Shown piece after piece: positions 43,914-55,067 of a stretch of 64,000 bases of DNA. Source of the stretch: Acidobacteriota bacterium (GTDB lineage Bacteria; Acidobacteriota; Vicinamibacteria; Vicinamibacterales; JAKQTR01). A model generated the notes under the pieces. That model searched no databases. It was not told where the DNA came from and was given only the letters and a program-made list of their open reading frames with translations. Where the stretch lies: assembly GCA_026393755.1 (NCBI GenBank), contig JAPKZO010000017.1, positions 1 to 64,000 of the forward strand. Reading direction: 5' to 3'. A program made the position numbers and the translations under genes. The first letter of the stretch is position 1. Every line of letters starts with the position of its first letter.

Positions 43914-45599
43914 TCAGTATCCAAGCGCTCCGCCGTCCGGTGCGCGGCGATCGCAACCGCCCTCGAGCTTCTTGTCACGCGCATTGAGCACGATGACCTG
44001 AGCCACACCCTGCGCGCCGCCGGGCTGGAGCTGGTGTCCCAGGGCCTTCAGAATCGCGAGGGTGTCGGGCGAAAATCCGTTGCGCTCGTACGTGATGCGA
44101 TCCGGCAGCCACTGATGGTGGAACCGCGCAGCGTCAACCGCTTCCTGCGCATTCATCCCGAAATCGATCACGTTCAGAACCGTTTCAAGGACGGTATTGA
44201 TGATCGTGCGCCCGCCCGGGCTGCCTGTGACCATGAACAACTGTCCGTCCTTGGTCACGATGGTCGGCGTCATGCTCGACAACATGCGCTTGCCTGGCGC
44301 CGCCATGTTCGGTTCGGTGCCGATCAGCCCCGCTGCCGTCGTCAGACCTGGGCCCGCGTTGAAATCGCCCATCTCGTTGTTCAGCAGGAAACCCGCGCCG
44401 GGCACGACGATCATCGAACCGTAGCCGCCCTCGAGCGTGTAGGTCAGCGACACGGCGTTGCGCGCGTCGTCCACCACCGACAGCTGCGTGGTCTGGTCGG
44501 GCTCGATCGGCCATTCGAAACTGGTCGGCGCCGATACGGACGCGCGGTTGGGCTTGATGCCTTTTCGCAGGTCTGCGGCGTACGGCTTGGAGATCAGCCG
44601 TGCGATCGGCATCTGCGGATTGAACGCCGGGTCTCCCAGGTACCTGGCGCGGTCCGCGTACGCGCGGCGCATGGCCTCGGTCATCACGTGCACCGACTGT
44701 GCCGAACCGAAGCCGCTTGCCGCGAGGTCGTACCCTTCGAGCACGTTCAGCATTTCGATCAGGGCGGTTCCACCCGAACTGATGGGCGGCATGGACAGCA
44801 CGTCGTAGCCCCGGTACGAGCCCGTGATGGGTGTGCGTTGCTCGGGTTTGTACGCCTTCAAGTCGGCCCGCGTGATGAGGCCGCCGTTGGCCTTCATCTC
44901 CTTCTCGATGAGCATCGCGGTCTCACCCTCGTAGAAGCCGGCCGGGCCCTGTTCGGCAATTCGCGCGAGCGTGCGCCCCAGATCGGGTTGCTTGAACGTC
45001 TCGCCGGCCTCGTACGGCACGCCGGCCCTCGAGAACTGCGCGATCGACGCCGGGTACTTCTTCATCTCCGACAACACGCCTCTAAGCGAGCGGGACAGCC
45101 CCCCGGAGAGCACGAAGCCGTCGCGCGCCAGCGCCACGGCGGGTTCGACCAGCCGCTTCCACGGCAGCTTGCCGTGCTGTTTCCACGCCGCGTGCAGGCC
45201 CGCCACCGTGCCTGGCACGCCGACCGACAGATATCCCTGGTGATGGATCGTCGAATCGTACTTGCCGTCCTTGAGGAACATCGTCGGCGACGATCCCGCC
45301 GGCGCCATCTCGCGGAAGTCGTACGCGACCGGGTTGCCGGTGGCTGGCCGGTAGACGATGAACCCGCCGCCGCCAATGTTGCCGGCGGTCGGATGCACGA
45401 CCGCCAGCGCGAACGCGGTGGCGATGGCGGCGTCGATCGCCGTGCCGCCCTCCCTCAGCACATCGACGCCGGCCTTCGAGGCGATGGCGTTCTGGGAAAC
45501 CACCATGCCGTGCGGGGCGCGGGTTGGCACTGAGGCGGTCGTGGCGGGCCCGACGGCCGCCACGACCAGCAGCAGAACAATCAGCAGACGAGATTTCAT
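43914..45599 (-). CDS. ggt: Gamma-glutamyltranspeptidase
   Basis: 561-residue N-terminal-nucleophile hydrolase with signal peptide (LLIVLLLVVAAVGPATTA). The self-cleavage and nucleophile Thr is in DQTTQLSVVDDARNAVSLTY (T371 by alignment). ASKAGVDVLREGGTAIDAA and GNIGGGGFIVYR are family motifs. It hydrolyses gamma-glutamyl bonds, e.g. of glutathione, in the periplasm. ATG 45599 has AAGGAGAGGG. Lies 21 bp after a D-aminoacylase-type gene, same operon. Confidence 0.94.
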   Translation of the reverse strand: MKSRLLIVLLLVVAAVGPATTASVPTRAPHGMVVSQNAIASKAGVDVLREGGTAIDAAIATAFALAVVHPTAGNIGGGGFIVYRPATGNPVAYDFREMAPAGSSPTMFLKDGKYDSTIHHQGYLSVGVPGTVAGLHAAWKQHGKLPWKRLVEPAVALARDGFVLSGGLSRSLRGVLSEMKKYPASIAQFSRAGVPYEAGETFKQPDLGRTLARIAEQGPAGFYEGETAMLIEKEMKANGGLITRADLKAYKPEQRTPITGSYRGYDVLSMPPISSGGTALIEMLNVLEGYDLAASGFGSAQSVHVMTEAMRRAYADRARYLGDPAFNPQMPIARLISKPYAADLRKGIKPNRASVSAPTSFEWPIEPDQTTQLSVVDDARNAVSLTYTLEGGYGSMIVVPGAGFLLNNEMGDFNAGPGLTTAAGLIGTEPNMAAPGKRMLSSMTPTIVTKDGQLFMVTGSPGGRTIINTVLETVLNVIDFGMNAQEAVDAARFHHQWLPDRITYERNGFSPDTLAILKALGHQLQPGGAQGVAQVIVLNARDKKLEGGCDRRAPDGGALGY

Positions 45600-45620
45600 C
45601 GGCGTCCCTCTCCTTCGATC

Positions 45621-47237
45621 CTACTTCCGGGCTTTCTGGGCCACGTAAGCCGGGCCGTACAGCACGCGGCCTGGCCTGGCGGCGGTCATGTGCCCGTCCT
45701 CGAACACAACTGCTCCATTGACGATCACCCGGCTGACACCAACAGCATACTGGTGCGGCCGCTCGTACGTCGCCGTGTCGGCAATTCGATCGGCATCCCA
45801 GATCGCGATGTCGGCCTTCATTCCAGGCCGCAGCAGACCGCGATCGTGCAGGCCAGCGCGCCAGGCGGGGAATGATGTCATCCGCCGCACGGCATCGGCC
45901 AGCGTGATGACATGGCGCTCGCGCACATACCGCCCCAGCACGCGCACAAACGTGCCGTAACTGCGCGGATGCGGCGACGCCTGGCCGAAGACCGGCACTT
46001 CCCCATCCGATCCGATCATCGTCTCTGGTGCCTGGAGAATCCGCTCGAGATCGCCTTCGTCAATGGCGTGGAAGATTCCCTGTGCCCCGCCCTGCTCCAC
46101 GATCCACAGGACCGAGTCGGCCGCGTTCTCCAGCGTCGGCTCGGCGCCCCGCGCACGCGTGATCTCCGCAAGGTTCCTGCCGGCCAGTTTCGGATCCCAC
46201 GAACACGACGACACGGCGATGTTCTTCGCGTCTCCCCCGCCGCGCTCGAGCCGCATCGATTCGACGATGACCGGCTTCATCTTCGCTCGCAGCACAGGGT
46301 CCTTGATCCGCGCCACGACCTGGGCATTCGTGCCTTCGAGCGCCCAGGGCGGCAGCAGCACGCTGATGCTGGTTGCCGACGCGGTGTACGGGTACTGGTC
46401 GATCGTCACATCGACGCCACGGGCGCGCGCGTCGGCCACGAGCCGCAGCGTCTCGGTGCTCTTGCCCCAATTCGGGGTGCCGATGATCTTGTGGTGCGTC
46501 ACCTGCGTCGGCATATGGCCCTTTTCGCCGACGGCAATCGTCTCCCGGACGCTGTCGACCACGCCGGCCGCCTCGTTGCGCATGTGCGACTGATACATGC
46601 CGCCCATCGCTCCCGCGACCGCCGCCAGCGCCTCGATTTCCTCCGGGGGCGTGAAGACGCCGGGCACATAGACCAGGCCCGAGCTCAGGCCGAATGCGCC
46701 GTCCTTCATCCCGGCCCGCACGAGACCTTTCATCTTCTCCATCTCGTCGGGAGTGGCGGGACGGTTGACGCGCCCCATGACCGCCTCTCGCACCGAGCCC
46801 TGTCCGATGAACATGGCCCAGTTGGGTGTGATCTTCGTGGCGGCAATCCGATCGAGGAACGGCTTCAGCGGAACGGGAGATCCTCCGTCCGGTCCTTCAA
46901 ACAGCGTGGTGACACCCTGCCGGACGTAGTTGTCGGCCGTCGGAACTTCGAAGATCCCCCGCCGCGAGTGAGTATGGATGTCAATGAAGCCGGGCGACAC
47001 GACCAGGCCGCGGGCGTCGATTTCGCGCCTGCCCTTGCCGGCGAGAGCCGGGCCAATCGCGACGATGCTGTCGCCGGTGACGGCGACATCGGCGGCCACC
47101 CACGGGTTCCCTGCCCCATCAAGGACGCGGCCGCCCCGGATCACGAGGTCGTACGATGGCGATGGCGGCTGGGCGGCCCACGAGCCGAGCCCGACCGTCA
47201 CCAGCAGAGCCAACGCAACCACGAGCGCACGTTTCAT
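45621..47237 (-). CDS. Secreted N-acyl-D-amino-acid deacylase
   Basis: 538-residue amidohydrolase with signal peptide (ALVVALALLVTVGLGSWAAQ). Metal motif HTH in PGFIDIHTHSRRG, His pair in QVTHHKIIG, and late Asp in ETMIGSDGEVPVFG follow the D-aminoacylase pattern. It releases D-amino acids from N-acyl forms. ATG 47237 has a GAGGT site; a 72-codon upstream extension is not supported. It heads an operon with the transpeptidase and an aconitase-like gene, suggesting turnover of modified amino acids. Confidence 0.88.
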   Translation of the reverse strand: MKRALVVALALLVTVGLGSWAAQPPSPSYDLVIRGGRVLDGAGNPWVAADVAVTGDSIVAIGPALAGKGRREIDARGLVVSPGFIDIHTHSRRGIFEVPTADNYVRQGVTTLFEGPDGGSPVPLKPFLDRIAATKITPNWAMFIGQGSVREAVMGRVNRPATPDEMEKMKGLVRAGMKDGAFGLSSGLVYVPGVFTPPEEIEALAAVAGAMGGMYQSHMRNEAAGVVDSVRETIAVGEKGHMPTQVTHHKIIGTPNWGKSTETLRLVADARARGVDVTIDQYPYTASATSISVLLPPWALEGTNAQVVARIKDPVLRAKMKPVIVESMRLERGGGDAKNIAVSSCSWDPKLAGRNLAEITRARGAEPTLENAADSVLWIVEQGGAQGIFHAIDEGDLERILQAPETMIGSDGEVPVFGQASPHPRSYGTFVRVLGRYVRERHVITLADAVRRMTSFPAWRAGLHDRGLLRPGMKADIAIWDADRIADTATYERPHQYAVGVSRVIVNGAVVFEDGHMTAARPGRVLYGPAYVAQKARK

Positions 47238-47271
47238 GATGACCTCGCGTCTGAAGATGGCGTGGTTCGCG

Positions 47272-47277
47272 ATTATA
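47272..47277 (-). promoter_or_regulatory. -10 box of the deacylase-ggt-aconitase operon
   Basis: Perfect minus-strand TATAAT 34 nt upstream of ATG 47237. No strong -35. Confidence 0.45.
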
Positions 47278-47384
47278 GCAGCCGACCCGGACACGAAGGC
47301 AGCGTCAACAGAAGAATCTGGCCGAAACCCGTCTTGCGTGTATCGTAGGCGGTACAAGACGCTGGTTCGCACTTCGGAGGTGCC

Positions 47385-47678
47385 ATGTACGCGCTCGCCA
47401 TCGTTCGGTATCGCCGGCCCATTGAGGAAGTCCTCGCTCACTACGACGCCCATCGTGCCTATCTGCAGCAGCTGAAGAAGGAGGGGGTGCTCGTGGCATC
47501 AGGTCCGCTGGAGCCGCGTTTCGGCGGAGCACTTCTGTTGCGCGTGCCCGATGCCACGGCGCAAGAAGCGATGGACCGCATCAGAGACCACGACCCGTAC
47601 TGGTTGGCCGGTGTGGCGCAATACGAACTGCTCGGCTGGAACGTCAAGACCGGTCGCGAGGATCTCGATCGGGCTTGA
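47385..47678 (+). CDS. YciI family protein
   Basis: 97-residue ferredoxin-like-fold protein. AHYDAHRAYLQQLKKEGVLVAS carries the conserved His, and GPLEPRFGGALLL and DPYWLAGVAQYELLGW are family-typical. YciI proteins are small dimeric enzymes or accessory proteins of mostly unknown function. ATG 47385 follows GGAGG at good spacing. Single gene, divergent from the deacylase operon. Confidence 0.88.
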   Translation: MYALAIVRYRRPIEEVLAHYDAHRAYLQQLKKEGVLVASGPLEPRFGGALLLRVPDATAQEAMDRIRDHDPYWLAGVAQYELLGWNVKTGREDLDRA

Positions 47679-47826
47679 TGGCCCTGGATTCGCCCCCAAC
47701 GGCCATGAACGAGCCTCGATCACGACGTGTCAGAACCGGGCGCCCCTATCCCAGCCGGACGCAGAATTGTTGCTCACAGCTTCGGCGAACGAGCCATTTC
47801 TCTGATACCCTCACCGCAGGACCACC

Positions 47827-48819
47827 ATGCGAATCTTGATCGCCGACGACGAACTAATTTCCCGTCGCATGCTCGCCGCCGCACTCGGCCAGATGGGCCA
47901 CGAGGTGGTGGCCACCTCGGACGGGCAGGCGGCGTGGGACGTGCTTCAGCGAGAAGAGTTCAGCCTGGTCGTTGCCGACTGGATGATGGCGGGCACGGAT
48001 GGCCTGGAACTCGTGCGGCGCATCAGGGCGTGCGAATTCGACCACTACGTCTACTTCATCCTGTTGACGTCGCGCGCGGAGAAACAGGATGTGGTCATGG
48101 GGCTGGAGGCTGGCGCGGACGATTACATCATCAAGCCCTTCGATCGGGCCGAGCTGACGGTCCGCGTCAACTGCGGGCGGCGGATCATCGACCTCGAACG
48201 TGAACTGGCCGAGAAGAGCCGGCAGATGGCCCAGATGGCCAGGATGGACGGCCTGACAAACATCGGCAATCGACGGTTCTTCGACGAGACGCTGGATCAA
48301 TTCCACGATCACGCCCGCCGCTACGGCCACGCCTACAGCATGGCGATGATCGACATCGACTTCTTCAAGTCCTACAACGACCAGTTCGGTCACGCCGCCG
48401 GCGACACGGTCCTGCGGACGGTGGCCCAGTTGCTCAAGGCCAGCGGCCGTCCCTCCGATCTCCTGTTCCGCTATGGTGGCGAGGAGTTCGTCTGCCTGTT
48501 TCCCGAGACGGATGCCGACGGGGCCCGCGCGGCCGCCACTCGTCTGCATCGAGCCGTGGCCGACGCGCGTATTCCCCATCCCGGCAACCAGCCCGCTCGC
48601 GTCGTCACTATCAGTGTGGGGCTCTCCACGAGTTCGGTGAACTCTCCTGCGAGCGCGACTGAGGTACTTCGGGCGGCCGATGAGGCGCTGTTTGAAGCGA
48701 AACGCGGAGGGCGAAACCGCGTGGTGGCGGCGCCGATGACCGCCGCCGGCGGCCCGGGAACTGACGATCCGCCCGAATCGGGCACGTTGCCCGAGGTCGG
48801 CGGCCATGGTCGTGATTGA
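47827..48819 (+). CDS. Response regulator with GGDEF diguanylate cyclase
   Basis: 330 residues. The receiver domain (1-~120) has acidic pocket ADDE, phospho-acceptor D51 in VADWMMAG and Lys in IKPFDRAE. The GGDEF domain (~165-310) has active-site GGEEF (G217-F221) and an intact RxxD inhibitory site (R208-D211) five residues before it. It should make c-di-GMP, with product inhibition, upon phosphorylation. It ends overlapping a long frame of the next gene, a hybrid kinase; the two may be partners. Confidence 0.93.
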   Translation: MRILIADDELISRRMLAAALGQMGHEVVATSDGQAAWDVLQREEFSLVVADWMMAGTDGLELVRRIRACEFDHYVYFILLTSRAEKQDVVMGLEAGADDYIIKPFDRAELTVRVNCGRRIIDLERELAEKSRQMAQMARMDGLTNIGNRRFFDETLDQFHDHARRYGHAYSMAMIDIDFFKSYNDQFGHAAGDTVLRTVAQLLKASGRPSDLLFRYGGEEFVCLFPETDADGARAAATRLHRAVADARIPHPGNQPARVVTISVGLSTSSVNSPASATEVLRAADEALFEAKRGGRNRVVAAPMTAAGGPGTDDPPESGTLPEVGGHGRD

Positions 48820-48953
48820 CGCTTTCCTGTTGCGGTCTCGGGGTGTCGCCGAACGGGGCAGACCGGTCGCGCGTCAACGACGCCCCGCCGGCATCGCTGG
48901 ATATTCCGGCCCGAAGCCAATCGGTGTTCGTCGTGGAGTCGTGGAGTAGAACC

Positions 48954-51900
48954 ATGATGGCAAAGTGTCGAAGACCGGCGCTGGCGCACCTGCCTGGTGC
49001 CGCGTTGTTGAGCATCGCGCTCACATGCCAGCCGGCGCTCGCCGCCGGGCCGGTCAAGGCGATTACGCAATACAACCAGCGAAACTGGCAGGCTGAAGCC
49101 GGCCTGCCTCAGCATTCCGTACTGGCCATTGCGCAAACATCCGATGGCTATCTCTGGCTTGGCACGCAGGAGGGGCTCGTCCGCTTCGACGGTGGCCGCT
49201 TCGTCGTCTTCGACAAGTCCAATACTCCGGCCGTCAGGCAGAATGCCATCTACGCGCTGGCGGCAACCCGCGATGGTTCGCTCTGGGCCGGCACGGGCGG
49301 AGGCCTGCTGCGATACAAGAACGGTGCATTCACAAAATATGGGAAGGCCGACGGGCTCGTCGAGGAGAACATCCAGTCGCTCCTCGAGGCCCGAGACGGC
49401 ACGCTGTGGATTGGCACCATCGGCTCGGGCGTCATGGCCTACAAAGACGGCCGGTTCTCGGCCCCGGCCGGCCAGCGGTCGTTGAGCCAAGGGCGCGTGC
49501 AGGCGATCTCCGAAGGTCGAGACGGCACGCTCTGGATCGCCACCAACGGTGGCGCGTCGGTGGGCCTGTACCGTCTTCGGGGTGGTACGGCGCTCAGGTA
49601 CACCACTGCGGACGGCCTGTCGAGCGACCGAGTCAACGCGGTCTTCGAGGATTCGGCAGGAACCCTCTGGGCCGGAACCGCCGAAGGGCTCGATCGGCTG
49701 CAGGATGGCCGGTTCGTCCACTTCCGAGGTCAGAACGGATCAGTGGACACTGCCGTTCGTGCTCTGCTCGAGAGCCAGGCAGGCGAGTTGTGGATCGGGA
49801 CTGAAACCGACGGCCTCCACCGGATTGTCGGTGATCAGGTCAGCCAATACAGACGCGAGAACGGACTGCCAGGCGATTCGGTTTGGAGCCTGTTCGCGGA
49901 CCGCGACAACGGCCTCTGGGTCGGAATGAACGACGCTGGATTGGTCTGCCTCTCGAGTGGTGTGGTCTCCGGATACACGATGAGTGAGGGATTGGCCCAC
50001 GATCAGGTGCGGACGATCTATGAAAGTCGCGACAGCAGCATCTGGATAGGCACAAACGGCGGTCTGTCCCGGCTGAAGAGCGGAGTGTTCACCAACTACA
50101 CCACGCGGAACGGCCTCATTCAGTCCATGATCCGCGCGGTTGTTGAAGATTTGCAGGGCAACATCTGGGTGGGAACCGACGGGGGGCTGAGCCGGATTCG
50201 GGACGGCCGGTTCACCAACTATGCGAGAACGGCGCGTGGAGAGATCGGCAGGGTGCGGACTCTGTACGTCGACCGTACCGGCGCCCTGTGGATTGGCACC
50301 GACGGGCAGGGGTTGATTCAGTTTTCGAACGGGCAGTTTTCGCACCCAAGCGAGGATACCGGCGTCGCCAGCGGCGTGGTCGCAGCCGTGGCGGAAGACC
50401 ACGAAGGATCCGTGTGGGTCGGCGGAAGCCGGGGGCTTATCGCATTCAGACCAGGGACCCTCCAGAACATCAAGTCCACTCCCACGATCCCGATCGATGC
50501 CATCCGGAGTTTCCGGGAGGATTCCGACGGGGTGCTCTGGATTGGCACCTTCGGGAACGGCCTCAGTCGACGGAAGGACGGCCGCCTCTCGACCATCACG
50601 ACTCGTGACGGCCTCTTCGACGACGTCGCGTACGTCATCGTGGAGGACGATCGGGGAAATCTCTGGATGACGTGCAACAAGGGGATCTTCCGAGTTGCCA
50701 AGCGGGAACTGAACGACTTCGCCGATGGAAAAGTGAACCACGTCACGTCGACGGTGTACGGCGTGGCGGACGGCATGAAGGCGGCGGAATGCAATTCGGG
50801 CTCGCCGGCGGGGCTGAGAACGCGTGACGGTCGATTGTGGTTTGCGACGATCAAGGGTGTGGCGATCGTCAATCCGGCCGATGCCGTCGCGCTTCACCGG
50901 GCACCGCCGATCGAGCTCGAAGAGGTTGTCGTCAACGGACAGACCTATGACCCGAGACAGCCGCTGGACGTCACTCGCGGCAAGGGTCATCTGGAATTTC
51001 ATTACGCCGGCCTGAGCCTGACGATGCCCGACAAGCAGATCTTCAGGTACAAGCTGGTGGGCTACGACACGAACTGGGTGCAGGCCGGCGCGCGCCGCGA
51101 GGCCTTCTACACCAACATCCCGGCCGGGAGTTACCAGTTTCTGGTGACCGCCAGCACGGGCGGAGATGCGTGGAACGCGAAACCCGAGTCAATCGAGATC
51201 CGCCTCCGGCCGCACTTTTACGAATCAGCCTGGTTCTTCGCCCTCACGGGGTTGAGCCTCCTCGGGCTCGTCGCAGGGATAGTCCGGCTGAGGCTGGGTC
51301 AGATCAAGGCTCGAGAGCGCGACCTCAGGCACCTGGTGGACGAGCGCACGGCAGCCCTTCAGCAGGAGGTCAGGGAGCGGGAACAGACACAGAGAGAGCT
51401 GGAACGGGCCAGGGACGTAGCCGACGCGGCCAACCGCGCGAAGAGCGAATTTCTGGCCAACATGAGCCACGAAATCCGGACGCCGATGAACGGCATCATC
51501 GGCATGACCGATCTGGTGCTCGACACCCCGTTGAGTCCCGAACAGCGGGACTACGTGGAAACCGTCAAGTTCTCGGCCGACTCGCTGCTCGCGATCATCA
51601 ACGACGTGCTCGACTTCTCGAAGATCGAAGCGGGCCGGCTGGATCTGGAGTCGACGGCGTTCAGCCTTCGCGATCTGGTGGCCGATGCCGCCAAGCCTCT
51701 GGCCGTCCGGGCCAACCAGCGCGAGATCGAGCTGATGTGTCATGTGTCCCCGGAGACGCCCGACGACTTCATTGGTGATCCGCTTCGACTGCACCAGGTT
51801 CTCACGAACCTGGTCGGCAATGCTCTGAAGTTCACCGAGCACGGAGAAGTGTTGATCGACGTGAGTGTCGAATCTGAGACCGACACGCACATCGTGCTCC

Positions 51901-53351
51901 ACTTCAAGGTGCACGACACCGGCATCGGAATTCCGCCGGAGAAGCAGACTCTGATCTTCGAGGCCTTCTCGCAGGTGGATGGCTCGACAACCCGCAAGTA
52001 CGGCGGCACCGGATTGGGGTTGACGATCTCGTCGCGGCTGGTCAGGCTGATGGGCGGCCGAATCTGGGTGGAGAGCTCGGTGGGCCAGGGAAGCACGTTC
52101 CATTTCAGCGTGCCGGTCGCGGCCGCGGACGAGGTTCTGCCGGCGGTGTCCGAGGCCGACCCCGCATCGCTGCTGGATCTGCCGGCGCTTGTGGTCGATG
52201 ACAACGCCACAAACCGGCGGATCGTGCACGAGATGCTGGTGCAATGGGGCCTGAAGCCCCTGACCGTCGAGAGCGGCCCTGCGGCGCTTGCCGCGCTGGT
52301 TCGCGCGGCTCAGGCCGGTCAGCCGTTTCCGCTTGTGCTGCTCGACGGGCACATGCCGGGACTGGACGGCTACGCCGTGGCGGAACGCATTCGACAGAAT
52401 CCGAAGCTGGTCTCCACGACCATTGTGATGCTGACCTCCGCCGCCGGGTCCGGAGAGGGCGACCTCTGCCGGCGTCTGGGTGTCGGCGCGCTGCTGACCA
52501 AGCCGGTTCGGCAGTCGGAATTGCGCGGTGCCATCCTGAAAGCGCTCGGTCAAATCGTTGGGACCGCTCCGCCGACGCCGTTGACCTCGGCTCCTGCGCC
52601 CCACACCCGCAGCCTCGATATCCTCGTGGCCGAGGACCATCCGGTCAACCAGCGTCTCGCGGTCAAACTCCTGGAGAAGCTGGGGCACAGAGTCACGGTG
52701 GCCAACAACGGGTTGGAGGTGCTGTCCTTGGTGGACGGGCGCGACTTTGACGTCGTGCTCATGGACGTGCAGATGCCAGAACTCAACGGGTTCGAGGCCA
52801 CAGATGCCATCCGCGTCCGCGAACGCGGAACGGGTCGGCACCTTCCGATCATTGCCGTGACCGCCCACGCCCTCAAGGGCGATCGGGAGAGGTGCCTGGC
52901 GGCGGGGATGGACGACTATATCTCCAAGCCCATCGCGCCCGGCGAGTTGCGGACAACGCTCGAAGGCCTGGCGACCGGGGCGCAGCCGTCCGCTGACACG
53001 GCGGCCAAACCCGTGTCGTCAAATTCGGTCATGGACCGGGACGCGGCCCTGGCCAGAGCCGGCGGCGATCTGCCTCTCCTCAAGGAACTGGCCGGGCTCT
53101 TCCTTGAAACGAGTCCACCGCTGATGGCGGAGATTCGACGGGCCGTCGACGCCCAGGACGCAAACGCCCTGCGGAACGCGGCGCACACGCTCAAGGGCTC
53201 GATCGCCAATTTCAGCGCTCGCCGCGCGGCCGATGCCGCGGCAGACCTGGAGGCGGTCGGCGCCCAGAAGACGTGGGAGCGCGCGGACGGACTCTGGAGC
53301 GTGTTGGAGCGAGAACTGGCCTTGTTCTGTCAGGCCCTTGGGAAAATCTAA
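48954..53351 (+). CDS. Hybrid histidine kinase with Reg_prop sensor propeller
   Basis: 1465-residue one-protein phosphorelay. Signal peptide, then ~14 Reg_prop propeller repeats (DGTLWIGT-type, residues ~40-640), a Y_Y_Y domain (~675-750), one transmembrane helix (~757-780) and a coiled coil. HisKA follows with H839 in [11 protein letters not shown], then HATPase (N box ~951; [15 protein letters not shown]). Two receivers have D1131 (LLDGHMPG) and D1271 (LMDVQMPE), and a C-terminal HPt has H1411 in AAHTLKGS. The propeller is extracytoplasmic; in Bacteroidetes relatives it senses glycans. ATG 48954 has GGAG; ATG 48957 is equally possible. Confidence 0.93.
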   Translation: MMAKCRRPALAHLPGAALLSIALTCQPALAAGPVKAITQYNQRNWQAEAGLPQHSVLAIAQTSDGYLWLGTQEGLVRFDGGRFVVFDKSNTPAVRQNAIYALAATRDGSLWAGTGGGLLRYKNGAFTKYGKADGLVEENIQSLLEARDGTLWIGTIGSGVMAYKDGRFSAPAGQRSLSQGRVQAISEGRDGTLWIATNGGASVGLYRLRGGTALRYTTADGLSSDRVNAVFEDSAGTLWAGTAEGLDRLQDGRFVHFRGQNGSVDTAVRALLESQAGELWIGTETDGLHRIVGDQVSQYRRENGLPGDSVWSLFADRDNGLWVGMNDAGLVCLSSGVVSGYTMSEGLAHDQVRTIYESRDSSIWIGTNGGLSRLKSGVFTNYTTRNGLIQSMIRAVVEDLQGNIWVGTDGGLSRIRDGRFTNYARTARGEIGRVRTLYVDRTGALWIGTDGQGLIQFSNGQFSHPSEDTGVASGVVAAVAEDHEGSVWVGGSRGLIAFRPGTLQNIKSTPTIPIDAIRSFREDSDGVLWIGTFGNGLSRRKDGRLSTITTRDGLFDDVAYVIVEDDRGNLWMTCNKGIFRVAKRELNDFADGKVNHVTSTVYGVADGMKAAECNSGSPAGLRTRDGRLWFATIKGVAIVNPADAVALHRAPPIELEEVVVNGQTYDPRQPLDVTRGKGHLEFHYAGLSLTMPDKQIFRYKLVGYDTNWVQAGARREAFYTNIPAGSYQFLVTASTGGDAWNAKPESIEIRLRPHFYESAWFFALTGLSLLGLVAGIVRLRLGQIKARERDLRHLVDERTAALQQEVREREQTQRELERARDVADAANRAKSEFLANMSHEIRTPMNGIIGMTDLVLDTPLSPEQRDYVETVKFSADSLLAIINDVLDFSKIEAGRLDLESTAFSLRDLVADAAKPLAVRANQREIELMCHVSPETPDDFIGDPLRLHQVLTNLVGNALKFTEHGEVLIDVSVESETDTHIVLHFKVHDTGIGIPPEKQTLIFEAFSQVDGSTTRKYGGTGLGLTISSRLVRLMGGRIWVESSVGQGSTFHFSVPVAAADEVLPAVSEADPASLLDLPALVVDDNATNRRIVHEMLVQWGLKPLTVESGPAALAALVRAAQAGQPFPLVLLDGHMPGLDGYAVAERIRQNPKLVSTTIVMLTSAAGSGEGDLCRRLGVGALLTKPVRQSELRGAILKALGQIVGTAPPTPLTSAPAPHTRSLDILVAEDHPVNQRLAVKLLEKLGHRVTVANNGLEVLSLVDGRDFDVVLMDVQMPELNGFEATDAIRVRERGTGRHLPIIAVTAHALKGDRERCLAAGMDDYISKPIAPGELRTTLEGLATGAQPSADTAAKPVSSNSVMDRDAALARAGGDLPLLKELAGLFLETSPPLMAEIRRAVDAQDANALRNAAHTLKGSIANFSARRAADAAADLEAVGAQKTWERADGLWSVLERELALFCQALGKI

Positions 53352-55060
53352 GAGGGTGTGCGCCAGATCTGAAACTGGCTCAGGACGGAACCGCCAACGA
53401 ATTCCCTCAGAATCGAGTTCTCGGGCACGACATCGGTGTGTGCAGGGCGGAACCATTGCAGGAATGACAGCAGCCGGTTTGCTTCGAGGAACTCGGGCGT
53501 GAACGGCCGCACCTGCAGCAGGAGCGGCTCGGCAAGGGGGCGGAGCACGGCCATCTCATACGTCAGTGACGAATTGAAGACGGCGTCGGCATTCTCCTGA
53601 AAGCAGAAGATATGCTGCTTCTCGCCCTGCACGACCGCAGGCCACCGGTGCAGCGTGTCGGCGGCGCGGTAGCCGCGCGTCGCGGCATCGCGCACGGTTC
53701 TCCGAATCAGCCGGCAATCGGACGTGCTGACGCGGTTGTGACGGTCCAGGTTCAACTGCGTCAACGCGGAGACATAGATGCGGAAGACAGATTCCGGCGG
53801 AATGGCGGTCGCCAGTTCCGGATTCAATCCGTGGATGCCCTCGACGATGATCAGGTGATCGGTGTCGAGCGTGACGGTCGACCCGGTTTCGCGGGTGCCC
53901 GTCATGAAGTTGTAGCGAGGCAGCGTCGTCGGCCGGCCATCGATCAGCGATCGGAGATTCGCGTTGAACAGATCCAGATCGAGCGCCCGGATGGTCTCGT
54001 AGTCGTACTCCCCGTTCGCGTCCCGCGGCGTCTGTGCGCGCTCCACAAAGTAATCGTCCAGCCCGAGCGGCATCGGCCGCAGACCGTTGGCCAGCAACTG
54101 GACGGCGAGCCGTTTGGAGAACGTCGTCTTGCCTGACGAACTGGGTCCCGCGATGAGCACGACGCGAATCCGGCGGCTCGAGGACGCGATCTCGTCAGCG
54201 ATGCGGGCCAGACCAGCCTCGTGCAGCGCTTCCGACACCAGCGAGATCTCGGGCAAGCGGCCCGCAACAATCGAGTCGTTCAGTGCGCCGACATTACTGA
54301 TGCCCAGGCGGTCATGCCAGTGACCGGCCTGCTCGAAGACGGCGAACAGCTTCGGGTACGGGGTGGTTGGTCTCACCACGGTGGGAGCCTGCTGGTGCGG
54401 GAACTGCAGCATGAACCCCGGTGGCATGGCCTGCAGGGCGAAATACCGCAGGCAGCCTGTCGACGGCACGATGTATCCCTGGAAGTAATCGCGCCGGCCC
54501 TTGAGCGAATACAGCTCGATGGTCGGCCGTTCGTGGTGGGCCAGCAGCCGGGCGGTATCGGTCTCGCCTCGCGCGTTGAACAACTCAACGGCATCGGCAA
54601 CGGGAACGGTTTCCCGCGTAATCGGCGCGTCCTCTGCCACGATCTCCCGCATTCGGCGCTCGATGGCCGCCAGATCGTCCTGCGTGAACGTCGTCCGTGC
54701 TCGTGCCTCGCAGAAGTACCCGGCGGTGGTAGTGGCCGAGTGTTCGATGTGGACGTCGGCATCCGGGAAGACGTCGGCGTTCGCGGCGACCATCAAGAAC
54801 ACCAGCGACCGGCGGTAAATGCGCGCCCCGTCGGCGCTGCCGGAGGAGAGCGGCGCGACGTCCGAGTCGTGTGACAGCAGCCAGGTGAGCTCGCGAAGCC
54901 GTCCATTGACAATGGCGGCCACGATAGGCACGTCGGGTTCCCCGTAGGCGGCGCGCAGAACGTCCCCGACAGGCGCACCGGGAGGGGCTTCGAAGATGCG
55001 TCCATCCGGGAATGTCGCCTGCACTCGAGTTCGCGGGACGCCTGGAGCGATGTTGTTCAT
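53348..55060 (-). CDS. Uridine-kinase-like nucleoside kinase with TGS/ThrRS-like N-terminus
   Basis: 570 residues. A TGS-like ubiquitin fold ([20 protein letters not shown]) precedes a region like the second additional (editing) domain of threonyl-tRNA synthetase ([16 protein letters not shown]). The C-terminal P-loop kinase has [21 protein letters not shown] and IVEGIHGLN. This architecture is known for phosphoribulokinase/uridine kinase relatives. It probably phosphorylates a nucleoside; the function of the tRNA-synthetase-like part is unclear. Its 3' end overlaps the hybrid kinase by 4 bp in convergent orientation. Confidence 0.87.
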   Translation of the reverse strand: MNNIAPGVPRTRVQATFPDGRIFEAPPGAPVGDVLRAAYGEPDVPIVAAIVNGRLRELTWLLSHDSDVAPLSSGSADGARIYRRSLVFLMVAANADVFPDADVHIEHSATTTAGYFCEARARTTFTQDDLAAIERRMREIVAEDAPITRETVPVADAVELFNARGETDTARLLAHHERPTIELYSLKGRRDYFQGYIVPSTGCLRYFALQAMPPGFMLQFPHQQAPTVVRPTTPYPKLFAVFEQAGHWHDRLGISNVGALNDSIVAGRLPEISLVSEALHEAGLARIADEIASSSRRIRVVLIAGPSSSGKTTFSKRLAVQLLANGLRPMPLGLDDYFVERAQTPRDANGEYDYETIRALDLDLFNANLRSLIDGRPTTLPRYNFMTGTRETGSTVTLDTDHLIIVEGIHGLNPELATAIPPESVFRIYVSALTQLNLDRHNRVSTSDCRLIRRTVRDAATRGYRAADTLHRWPAVVQGEKQHIFCFQENADAVFNSSLTYEMAVLRPLAEPLLLQVRPFTPEFLEANRLLSFLQWFRPAHTDVVPENSILREFVGGSVLSQFQIWRTPS

Positions 55061-55067
55061 GTCGATG

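Noticed and set aside
45912-47348. 478-codon plus-strand frame
   Set aside because: Antisense to the D-aminoacylase gene; no motif.
49100-50700. Regularly spaced similar segments suggestive of a repeat array
   Set aside because: They are Reg_prop propeller repeats (DGxLWIGT) in the hybrid kinase; spacing and variation are those of protein blades, not CRISPR.
51225-52868. 547-codon minus-strand frame
   Set aside because: Antisense to the kinase and receiver domains of the hybrid histidine kinase.
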